DNA of 18,579 bases from Clostridiales bacterium UBA929 (GTDB lineage Bacteria > Bacillota > Clostridia > Oscillospirales > UBA929). The notes under the pieces are model-generated. The model was given only the letters and a program-made list of their open reading frames with translations, had not been told where the DNA came from and searched no databases. The position numbers were made by a program, and so were the translations under genes. The stretch is taken from assembly GCA_002293625.1 (NCBI GenBank), contig DBDP01000037.1, positions 1 to 18,579 of the forward strand, in the 5' to 3' direction. Below are positions 6,027 to 14,300 of the stretch, piece by piece; positions within the stretch are counted from its first letter, which is position 1; the number at the start of each line of letters is the position of its first letter.

Positions 6027-7226
6027 ATGCCCAAGTACCAGTATACGGCGCTTGACTTAGACAACAATAAGATCATGTCCATAGTGGATGTGCGTGACGA
6101 GGAAGATTTCCGCAGATTTATGCGGAGCCAGAACCTTGTGCCGGTAAAGGTTAAGGTATTGGAGCAGAAGAGCGTCTACTACAAGCTCAAGCCCAACGAA
6201 GTGGCGGAGTTTTCGCGCCAAATGGCGGGGATGCTGAGCAGCGGCATCACGGCGGTGCGCGCGATGGAGATATTGAAGGATCGCGATTTCAAACCCAAAC
6301 TGCTCGCCGTGTACGAAAACCTGCACAGGGATCTCCAAAAAGGTCGAACCGTTTCGGAGGCCATGCAGATGCAGGGCGACGCCTTCCCCCCGTTATTCAT
6401 AAACATGTATGCTTCCGGCGAGGCCAGCGGCCAAATGGAGCAGGTGGCGTTCAAAATGGCGGAGCATTACGAAAAAGAACACCGCTTAAACGGGAAAATC
6501 AAGTCCGCGACACGCTACCCGAAGATTTTGGGGGTTGTCACGCTGGGTGTTGTTTTGCTGATTTTTTTGGTGGTTCTGCCTGAATTCTTTACGTCTTTGG
6601 GAGATATGGAGCTGCCCGGAATCACAAAGGTTATGGTAGCGTTCAGTGATTTTCTGAGAGCCAGGTGGTACTTCGTTCTGCTCGGAATTCTGGTTTTGGT
6701 GGCAGGGATAGCGCGGCTGAAATCGCTGCGCGCCGTCGCCCCCAAATACGATAGGATGAAGATGCGGTTTCCGCTGGTAGGAAAACTGCTGAGAATCATC
6801 TATACGGCGCGTTTCGCCCGCACGCTCTCGACGCTGTACTCCAGCGGCGTCTCGATGCTCCAGTCTTTGGAGATCACCGGTAAGATTATCAATAATAAAT
6901 ACATTGAAGGTCAGTTTGGCGCATTGATTAAAGACGTGCGCAATGGAGAGCCGCTCTCGGCTGCGGTCAGGAAGGTAGACGGCTTTGACACCAAACTCGC
7001 AAACACCATCATGATCGGTGAGGAGGCGGGGCGCCTAGACTCGATGCTCACCTCCACCGCCGACAGCTTCGATTATGAGGCGGAGATGGCGACAGGGAAA
7101 TTGGTGCAGATGATGGAGCCGATTATGCTGATTGTAATCGCGATTGTGATTTTGCTTATCATGCTTTCGGTTATGTCTCCGATGATGGGAATCTACAGCG
7201 ACCCCAGCCGTATAACAGGCATGTAA
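6027..7226 (+). CDS. pilC: PilC, type IV pilus inner-membrane platform protein
   Basis: This GspF-family membrane protein anchors the PilB and PilT hexamers and transmits their movement to pilins. Its 399 residues match the family. The N-terminus YQYTALDLDNNKI is typical. Two cytoplasmic GspF domains contain paired motifs (FSRQMAGMLSSGITAVRAME and FARTLSTLYSSGVSMLQSLE) at about 63-185 and 265-365. Membrane helices are visible at about 168-190, 214-230 and 366-388. The GEASGQMEQ and GEEAGRLDSML segments are the usual domain ends. ATG 6027 follows a perfect AGGAGG (6013-6018) at 8-nt spacing. Confidence 0.96.
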   Translation: MPKYQYTALDLDNNKIMSIVDVRDEEDFRRFMRSQNLVPVKVKVLEQKSVYYKLKPNEVAEFSRQMAGMLSSGITAVRAMEILKDRDFKPKLLAVYENLHRDLQKGRTVSEAMQMQGDAFPPLFINMYASGEASGQMEQVAFKMAEHYEKEHRLNGKIKSATRYPKILGVVTLGVVLLIFLVVLPEFFTSLGDMELPGITKVMVAFSDFLRARWYFVLLGILVLVAGIARLKSLRAVAPKYDRMKMRFPLVGKLLRIIYTARFARTLSTLYSSGVSMLQSLEITGKIINNKYIEGQFGALIKDVRNGEPLSAAVRKVDGFDTKLANTIMIGEEAGRLDSMLTSTADSFDYEAEMATGKLVQMMEPIMLIVIAIVILLIMLSVMSPMMGIYSDPSRITGM

Positions 7227-7227
7227 A

Positions 7228-7345
7228 TACAGTTAACAACGAACAGATAACAGTTAACAGTTAAACGAGAGTGCGACAGTTTTATCAGATATCGATAGCT
7301 TTATATAGGCACGGTGACTTCGGGAATAACCCGTTGTTAACTGTA
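7228..7345. repeat. 14-bp inverted repeat element between pilC and pilMN
   Basis: TACAGTTAACAACG (7228-7241) and CGTTGTTAACTGTA (7332-7345) are perfect inverted repeats 90 bp apart, nearly spanning the 145-bp spacer. The left arm is followed by two more degenerate copies of the CAGTTAAC core (about 7250-7264). The interior is AT-rich and has no open frame. It could be a miniature inverted-repeat element, a fold-back RNA, or a protein-binding array built on the palindrome GTTAAC. It is unrelated in sequence to the other two spacer elements. Confidence 0.7.
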
Positions 7346-7371
7346 ATCTGACAATTTATGGGGGACAGAGA

Positions 7372-8787
7372 ATGGAATCTTCGGTCTACATCTCATCGGA
7401 ACAAATCCAAGTGATTGGGTACAGCGGCGGCACGATCAAGCAATTCGTGACGCACCCGCTGCCCGAGGGAACGATGATCAACGGCATGATTACCGACCAG
7501 TCGTTTTTGGTCGAGTGCCTGTCGTCGATGCGCGGCGACCATCCCGAACTCTTTAAGAGACCGTCTCTTGTGGTGGACGGAAGCGCGATCCTCGTCAAGA
7601 GAATCGCCGCGCCGAAGCTCACCGGCAAGCAATACCGGCAGCTGGTGAGGGACGATTTTTCCGAAGCGGGGGAGAACGCCGACGAGCTGGCTTGCGGCTA
7701 TCAGATGCTGCCCGGCGGCACGGCGCTGCTCGCGTGCGCCGCGGCGAAGAACCTTGTGGACAGCTACACATCCGCCTTCAAGAGTGTCGGCGTGACGCTG
7801 GGTTCGATACGAATCGGGACGCAGGCGATCATGAGCTACATTGACAGCCGCCCGGATTTGCAGAAGAAGAGCTTTGTGCTGAACGTGATTGACGGCGTGA
7901 CGATGCTCTCCCTCATCTTTGAGGACGGCGTCAATGTCTTTATCTCCCGTACGAGGTTGTACGGCGACACGAAAGAGCAGCTTGCGCAGACCATCATCGA
8001 CAATCTGGGCGGATTGGTTCAATTCAACCGCTCCCAAAAGTTCGGTGAGGTTACCGACAGCTACTATCTCGGTGTGAGCGCCGCCGATTTGCGCCTTTTG
8101 GAGGCGCTGAACCCGCATATGAACGTGAAGCTCGAGGTGCTGGACATCTTCCGGGACGTTAGGGGCGCGGAGCAGCTGCCGCCAAACGCGCATTTCGCGT
8201 ACCTGAATACGCGGCCGGGCAAGAACAGCATCGATCTGATCGCCTGCCGGAAAGAGTTGGCCGCGCACCGCAAAAAAGCGAAGGTTACAAAACGGTGGAT
8301 TCCGTTTGCGGTCTTATATGTCATTGTACTGGCCATGCCGATCGTATACTTTTATTATCAAGCCTCGCTGATCGATAAAGATATTGAGGCGGTTAATGCG
8401 GTTCTTCAGGATCCGGCCAATATCGCGAAGCAGGAGGAACTGACGGCGCTGGGCAACGATACGTCAAAACTCAGAAGCGTTATCAATCAGCACAAGAACA
8501 AACTAATATATGATGGGACGCTTACAAACATCTCTTCGGAGATCGTCGAGCTGTTTTTAGACAGCTACGGGCCGGATGTCACGATCGATAGCTTTGTTTA
8601 TTCGCAAAGTACCGGTTACGTGAGAGTTTCCGGCAAGGGAGCGACGGAGAACGATCCGGCGAATTACAGCGATAAAATTAAAGCGAGCGATTTGGTCTTG
8701 TCGGTATACCAAACGGGCTACGGCAGTGACTTCAGCTTTTCGCTGGAGGCGATATTAGCACCCGTCGGAGGGAACACCAATGAATGA
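7372..8787 (+). CDS. pilMN: PilM-PilN fusion, pilus alignment complex protein
   Basis: A 471-residue protein combines what are two genes in most Gram-negative bacteria. Residues 1 to about 300 look like the actin-like cytoplasmic PilM/GspL domain (SSVYISSEQIQVIGYSGG start, IIDNLGGLVQFNRSQ region). A basic stretch (CRKELAAHRKKAKVTKR) precedes one membrane helix at about 309-328. After it come a short coiled coil (about 329-390) and a PilN-like ferredoxin-fold domain (VTIDSFVYSQSTGYVRVSGKG). PilN normally binds PilM through its N-terminal tail; here the link is covalent, as in GspL. Pilus clusters of Clostridioides also carry a pilMN fusion. ATG 7372 has a GGGGGA box. The end overlaps pilO by 8 bp. 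Confidence 0.85.
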   Translation: MESSVYISSEQIQVIGYSGGTIKQFVTHPLPEGTMINGMITDQSFLVECLSSMRGDHPELFKRPSLVVDGSAILVKRIAAPKLTGKQYRQLVRDDFSEAGENADELACGYQMLPGGTALLACAAAKNLVDSYTSAFKSVGVTLGSIRIGTQAIMSYIDSRPDLQKKSFVLNVIDGVTMLSLIFEDGVNVFISRTRLYGDTKEQLAQTIIDNLGGLVQFNRSQKFGEVTDSYYLGVSAADLRLLEALNPHMNVKLEVLDIFRDVRGAEQLPPNAHFAYLNTRPGKNSIDLIACRKELAAHRKKAKVTKRWIPFAVLYVIVLAMPIVYFYYQASLIDKDIEAVNAVLQDPANIAKQEELTALGNDTSKLRSVINQHKNKLIYDGTLTNISSEIVELFLDSYGPDVTIDSFVYSQSTGYVRVSGKGATENDPANYSDKIKASDLVLSVYQTGYGSDFSFSLEAILAPVGGNTNE

Positions 8788-9421
8788 GAAAAAAGGTCTG
8801 ACGAAACGCGAGAAGTTTCTGATTTTTTTCGCGTCGGCAATCGCTCTGTTTTATGTGGCGGTTCAATTCGGCATCACGCCCGCCCGCGAAAACCACACAC
8901 AGAAGCAGGATGATCTTGCGTCGCTGCAGGATCAAGAGGATTCCATGCGGCTGACGCTGGACGGGGAAGCGAGTATCAGAAGGATCAACGAGAACACCAA
9001 AACCGAGTTTGACGAAGTCACGGCGCAGTACCCCGAATTGATGTCCTCGGAGGAGTTGCAGCGCCATATCAACGAGTTGTGCGGGAGCGTCAGCCTCAAC
9101 CCGGTTAGCTTTAGCACCGATCCGAGGAGATGGGAAGCGCTGGTGATTCAACGTGTTGCCACGGAAGAAGAAGAGAGCGCCGAAGAAGCTCCCTCGCTGG
9201 AGAGGAAGCGCGGAACCGCGGAAGACATGAAAACCGCATCGTTTGTCGTGGCACAGGTGAGCGTGACCGCCGAAGGGAGTCTCGCGAACCTAAAAAGGCT
9301 CTTTGATACAGTGAATGGTATTGGCAATATTACCATCACCGGCGTTACGCTGCCGCTGAGAAGCGAAACATCTGATGGCAGAATCCCGGTGACGCTTGAG
9401 GTTATCATGCGAAAGAGTTAG
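8780..9421 (+). CDS. pilO: PilO-like alignment complex protein
   Basis: A 213-residue bitopic protein with a short basic cytoplasmic N-terminus (NEKKGLTKREKF) and one membrane helix (about 13-30, FLIFFASAIALFYVAVQFG). A coiled-coil segment (about 36-90) and a C-terminal ferredoxin-like domain follow. This is the PilO layout. PilO pairs with the PilN part of the preceding protein and couples the platform to the fibre. It overlaps pilMN by 8 bp, with a GGAGGG box inside that gene, so translation is probably coupled. A Glu/Ala-rich insert (ATEEEESAEEAPSLERKRG) breaks the C-terminal domain. Sequence conservation in this family is low, so the call leans on topology and position. Confidence 0.8.
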   Translation: MNEKKGLTKREKFLIFFASAIALFYVAVQFGITPARENHTQKQDDLASLQDQEDSMRLTLDGEASIRRINENTKTEFDEVTAQYPELMSSEELQRHINELCGSVSLNPVSFSTDPRRWEALVIQRVATEEEESAEEAPSLERKRGTAEDMKTASFVVAQVSVTAEGSLANLKRLFDTVNGIGNITITGVTLPLRSETSDGRIPVTLEVIMRKS

Positions 9422-9463
9422 ACATAGATAAGCAAAACCAAATGCGCAGAGGGAGTGGAGAAG

Positions 9464-10336
9464 ATGCTGAAACGGCTTAAGAGTAAATCCGGCGCGTCGT
9501 TGATTTTTGTGTTAGCGGCGATGATGTTGCTGCTGGCAATCGGCGGGTCGGCGATGACGGCGGCTTCGGTGAGCCACGGCACGGTGCTGGAAAAACGCGC
9601 CCTGAACCAGCTCAATCTGCTCGCTGACAGCGTCCAGCGCACGGTGGGGAGTCTGCTGACAGGAACCATCACCCCCGCCGAAGTGAACGATTCGGGTACG
9701 TTGGTTGGGATGATCGTGGATGAGATTCAAAAAGCAATCGATACACGGCTTACCGACGGATCACTAAATCCCGGCAGAGGCGTAACAGTAACGGTTCCGA
9801 GCTTGACATTTTCGATGGGCGCAACTCTGAGTATTCCCGGGTTGCCGGAGAACTTAGGAAGCAATCCTGTGAACTTGATCATTGATGTAAATTGCAATTC
9901 CGCAAGTTATACACCCTACAAGGGCGAAGAATGGACGCGGGTATCTAACTCTGATTCGGGAACTCTAGTATTTGAAGACACTCTGTATAATCCGGAAATA
10001 AAGCAGAGCATAGTCATTTCCGGGTGCGAAGTGACAGTTCGTTATACCGCGCAACATAACGGTGACTCACTGGTTACGGCGGCGACTTATCAACTTCCGA
10101 CAATATCTAAATCTGGGAGGCTGGCAGCAGACGCGCATGGTGATCAGTTTCTCAACCCAAACACCGGTGAACCGGTTAGCGATAATTTTATTGAAGTAAT
10201 ATACAGCCTTGATGAATTCACAGGTGAGATTGACGGGGGGATCTTCGGTAGAAATACTTACCCTTCTGATATTCCGTGGAATGAGCAACCAACCGTAACC
10301 GGCGAGGGAAGGGCGGTGTCGTATGCAAAGGGCTAA
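9464..10336 (+). CDS. PilX/GspK-like minor pilin lacking Glu5
   Basis: A 290-residue protein with leader MLKRLKSKSG and then ASLIFVLAAMMLLLAIGGS, resembling the PilX/GspK N-terminus. Mature position 5 is Phe instead of Glu, as expected for the GspK-like subunit that caps a pseudopilus and needs no partner above it. A long globular domain with no clear motif follows; its second half is AT-richer. ATG 9464 is preferred because AGGGAG (9450-9455) sits 8 nt upstream. The in-frame GTG 9455 would leave no room for a ribosome binding site. The end overlaps the next gene by 14 bp. It probably works with the next two minor pilins in a tip complex. Confidence 0.75.
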   Translation: MLKRLKSKSGASLIFVLAAMMLLLAIGGSAMTAASVSHGTVLEKRALNQLNLLADSVQRTVGSLLTGTITPAEVNDSGTLVGMIVDEIQKAIDTRLTDGSLNPGRGVTVTVPSLTFSMGATLSIPGLPENLGSNPVNLIIDVNCNSASYTPYKGEEWTRVSNSDSGTLVFEDTLYNPEIKQSIVISGCEVTVRYTAQHNGDSLVTAATYQLPTISKSGRLAADAHGDQFLNPNTGEPVSDNFIEVIYSLDEFTGEIDGGIFGRNTYPSDIPWNEQPTVTGEGRAVSYAKG

Positions 10337-10709
10337 AAACCTCCTGCGGCAAAAGAGTGGCGAAACCCTCATGGAGGGTATCATCAGTATGTTGATTTTC
10401 ACGCTCCTAATCGTAACCGTCACGCTGATGCTGAATTGGTCGCAGAGGATGACCAGCGAATCGATTCGTAAAGGTGATGAAATGCAGGAGCTGGCAGACA
10501 AAGCGTTGCTGGATGATTATACCGACTTGCCCGGCACTCCCAAAATTCCGGATTTTATGCCCATTACGGGCGGCACTTATAGCCTAACGGTGACAAAGCC
10601 GGACGGGACGGATGCTGCGCCAATACTTATTCCAGTCACCTCCACGACCTTTTCATCGGACGAGTTTGTGGCGTTTTTCCCATCCACTACGCCCCCCGTT
10701 GAACCATGA
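10323..10709 (+). CDS. PilV/GspI-like minor pilin
   Basis: A 128-residue prepilin. The leader ends QKSG and the mature protein starts ETLMEGIISMLIFTLLIV, with Glu5 present but Glu rather than Phe or Met at position 1. The short length and the position between a GspK-like and a PilW/GspJ-like gene fit the PilV/GspI role in the initiating tip complex. The C-terminal domain is small and ends in a Ser/Thr/Pro-rich tail (FFPSTTPPVEP). ATG 10323 overlaps the previous gene and the stop overlaps the next possible start (ATGA), indicating coupled translation. Confidence 0.78.
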   Translation: MQRAKNLLRQKSGETLMEGIISMLIFTLLIVTVTLMLNWSQRMTSESIRKGDEMQELADKALLDDYTDLPGTPKIPDFMPITGGTYSLTVTKPDGTDAAPILIPVTSTTFSSDEFVAFFPSTTPPVEP

Positions 10710-10720
10710 GGATGATGTTT

Positions 10721-11299
10721 ATGAAAAAGCTAAAACTACTCAAAACCAGCAAAGGTGTCACACTGATGGAATTGGTGGTGGCTATGCTGGTGTTCGCGAT
10801 TTTGATGATGACGGTTACGGCGATATTGACGCCGATGCTGCGCACCTATTACCGCGCTGTGGACTTCGCCGAAACCAACCCGCTGCTGGACGAAATCTCG
10901 AATAAAATGCTCGCCGATATCAATCAGGCGAACTCTGTACAAGTTGATACTGCTGCAAATACGTTGACCCTCACAATCAAGCGTCCCGGACAGGTAGCGT
11001 ATACGGTGATTTACGACCATCAACCGATTGACGGAGTTAACAACGTATTGCACAGAACGGTTAGCGGCGTTGAGGCAGCAGAGACTACCGTCCCTGTATA
11101 CGACCCTCACTTTTACGAGGGAAATTATCGAACAGGGAACGCATGGAAAACGGTAACGGTGAGATATTCAACAGACGCGGCAGGAGAGACTGCTCTTGCT
11201 CTAGGATCTGTGGATTCGCCTTTCTATGTTAACATCTCAATCAACGGCGCAGGCAACCAAATCAACCGCACATACGCGGTAAACCCGTTGTGCATATAA
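10721..11299 (+). CDS. PilW/GspJ-like minor pilin
   Basis: A prepilin of 192 residues. The leader MKKLKLLKTSKG is followed by VTLMELVVAMLVFAILMMTVT, with Glu5 kept. The body resembles PilW/GspJ proteins: a helix with a conserved-looking LDEISNKMLADINQA segment, then a strand-rich domain. ATG 10721 is chosen because GAGGA (10708-10712) lies 8 nt upstream. ATG 10706, five codons earlier, overlaps the previous stop and remains possible. It closes the trio of minor pilins just before the giant pilin. An 8-bp inverted repeat (GTGCATAT 11290-11297, ATATGCAC 11324-11331) spans its stop; I see no terminator. Confidence 0.8.
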   Translation: MKKLKLLKTSKGVTLMELVVAMLVFAILMMTVTAILTPMLRTYYRAVDFAETNPLLDEISNKMLADINQANSVQVDTAANTLTLTIKRPGQVAYTVIYDHQPIDGVNNVLHRTVSGVEAAETTVPVYDPHFYEGNYRTGNAWKTVTVRYSTDAAGETALALGSVDSPFYVNISINGAGNQINRTYAVNPLCI

Positions 11300-11355
11300 T
11301 AACATAATGTCCAAAACTGACGAATATGCACACATCCGGACGGAGGTAGCAGAGC

Positions 11356-14300
11356 ATGAAACGCATTAAACGCGGCGCAGGCTTTACACTGGTGGAGATC
11401 ATCGCGGTGCTTGTTATCCTCGCGGTGCTGGCGGCGATAACCGTGCCGTCCGTCGCGGCGTACTTACAGATGGGTTACCAGACCAATCGGATGAGCGTTG
11501 CGAGGACGATCTTCCTCGCGGCGCAGAACCAGCTCACCGAAAAGCGCATCACGGGAGACTTTGGTACATATTTGGTGGATCAAGATGGCGCTACCCCATC
11601 GGCTTCTCAGGGCGACGTGTACAGTCTCCTCAACATCACGGCAGACAATCCCACATTCCAAGACATTTACGGAACCGGCGCAAGCGCTTGGTCGAACATA
11701 GGCAATGTTCATTACATAAGCATGGCGAGAGGCGCGGGAGCGCCCGGCGACCCCGTCTTCGACCTCCTAAACCCCGTAATGATCGACAAAAGCGTTTTGA
11801 ACGGTGCTATCCTGATTGAGTACAACATCAGGACGGGCGTCGTTCTTTCCGCTTTTTACAGCGATACGGCGATGAGCGATACCGACGTCTGGGCTTATTC
11901 CGGCACCGGCAACAACAGCGTTGCGGGCGGGCGCCCGTACCTAAACCATGACGAGCGCCGTCAGGGTTACTACGGCGTAGGCACCACCGGCACGCTGGAA
12001 GACCCGCTGCCGGAATCGCATGTTTCGTTGCATGACGCGGACGGTCTCGACCTTCCCAGCTTCAATGACGGACCCGACCATGCAATATACAATGCTCAAA
12101 TCCCAAATAAGAATAATGCGCTTTACGCAATCATTACCGTTGCGAAAAAATCGTTAAACGAGAGAATCAACATCTCCATAACCGGTACATCATACAATAG
12201 AACCGTTGTCTTTGCGAATGTAAAAGCAAATCGAAATGACGACAGAGTGTACTATATCGGAGAATCGGGGGACTACGAGCAGTTTATATGGGTGATAGAC
12301 TATGTCCACGGGGACACCATCCATACCCCGGCAAATAGTTTTTCCGCCCTGGTCGGGAACGTGTCGACGAACGATCCCATAACGGTAACGCTAAAGATAC
12401 TGAACGCAGATGATTCCGTTAAGCATGAGTTCCCGCCATCCAACTCGCAGTATCCCTACTTCTCCCAATACGGGGGATACACCGTCAACACGGCGCGGCA
12501 TCTATACAATATACGCCATTTCCCCGACAAGCAATACACCCAAGCGGGCAATGTAAACATGACCGCCGGAGGCGGGGGCGGCGTTTCTAATTTCCTGCCT
12601 ATCCCTAAGCAGAACGCTACAGATGATACAAGTACCTTTAAGGGTACCTACAATGGCATGGGGTATACAATCAGCAATCTGCGAACCAACTACCTGGAAA
12701 GTATGAAAGTCGACTATATCGGTCTGTTTGCACAGAGCAGTAATACAAGCACAATCCGTAACATGGTGTTTGTAAATGCAGATATCATCGGTTATAGATA
12801 CATCGGAACCGTCGTAGGCAACGCGAACGGTGCGATTGATAATGTCACTGTCAGTAACAGTAAAATCAGTAGCAGAGGACCCTATATTGGCGGAATCGCG
12901 GGAAATACAACGGCTACAATAACAGACGCGCATGTAAGTGGCACTCGTAGTGTTGACCCAAATACAGGTGTAAACGAATCCACAACCATTATTACGGGTA
13001 ACGGTTGGCGAATCGGCGGTATCGCGGGCGCATCGTCGGGTATGCTTGGTCAGTCCGGCAATACCCCCAGTCTAACAGTTTCCGGCATCTCCATAAATGG
13101 TGTCCGTTTGCCAACTACCGGCAACAGTATATACATTGGAGGTATCGTCGGGGAGTTAGTCCAAGGAGCGGCGGATACATCCGGCAGCGGAGTAACAAAC
13201 GCATGGGTTGACCAAACAATGATTTTAAGCACTGATACACAAACAAACTGTGTCGGAGGTATTGTTGGAAGAGTAAGCGGAAGCCAACACGGAATCGCCA
13301 ATGTTGCGGTGACAAACTCAAGCATTGAAGGTAAGGGAACCTACGGCACTTACGCCGGTGGTGTTGTCGGAGAATTTGGAATGAATTCCACGACGCGTTT
13401 AATAAACGGAGCGATTGTCGCGGAAACCACTGTAAGCGGCTATGATTATGTCGGTGGTATCGTTGGTATAAGTCGCGGAGGGCTTGTTCAAAACACGGTG
13501 TTCATCAATTCCGATGCGACAGTACCTATTACCGCCACACGTGATTACGGCGGCATAAGTGGGAATTATGGATTTGTCTATGGGCAAGGGGTTAATAATG
13601 TTCTTTACCTCGCTATTGCGCCTAAAAATCCAACAAGTGGGCTTATTATACCCATTTACCCAGACGCACCAATTGTTACTGCCGCTAACGCCTACTATCT
13701 CTCCGGCGACTTCATCCGCCCGACCGAAACGCAAGTCAACCCGCCGTCAAACCCGCCGCTTCGCGACGGCTACAACAAGGAACTCCCGCGGAACAATGTT
13801 GGAACCCCCCTCGACACTTGGGACTTCTACGAAATGTTCAAAGAAGGAACCCTGCCTCTCGGCGCGGGTTGGACGCAGTACGGCGGCGACGAGCTGGAGA
13901 GCGCGGACAACGTAAACAACACCCATGACGATTATGTAGACGAATACCCCTACCCGATCATCTCCTCCCTCGCGGCATACACCCCAGCCGACCCGGCGTG
14001 GCCGATCGCGCTGGAGGAGAATACGGCTACCGCCACGCTGTTCTACGCGGAGAAGCAGGGTGACAACTTCCTCTACGACGTCGGGCTGCTGGGCGCTACC
14101 AACCTCAAAACAGAAGACGGCACCGCGCACACCTCTGCGAATACAGACATCGTGCTTTACGACAGCTACGGTTTCAACCTCGTGGGTGTCAGCGGGACGG
14201 CGACCTATAAATTGACGTTGGGCGGCGGCACGGAGTATAATCTGGAAATCGACGCAGACGCGGAGACGGTCATGGATCAATCTACGTCCGCAGCAACGTT

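Noticed and set aside
7393..8268. 291-codon open frame on the minus strand opposite pilMN
   Set aside because: It is opposite a well-supported gene, rich in His/Arg/Gln with no recognisable domain.
353..11299. Type II secretion system instead of a pilus
   Set aside because: PilT is present, there is no GspC/GspD-like gene, and the host appears Gram-positive, so a type IV pilus fits better.
11295..11300. TATAAT at the end of the pilW-like gene as a promoter for the giant pilin
   Set aside because: No acceptable -35 lies 16-18 bp upstream and it overlaps a stop codon. A weak promoter cannot be excluded but is not supported.
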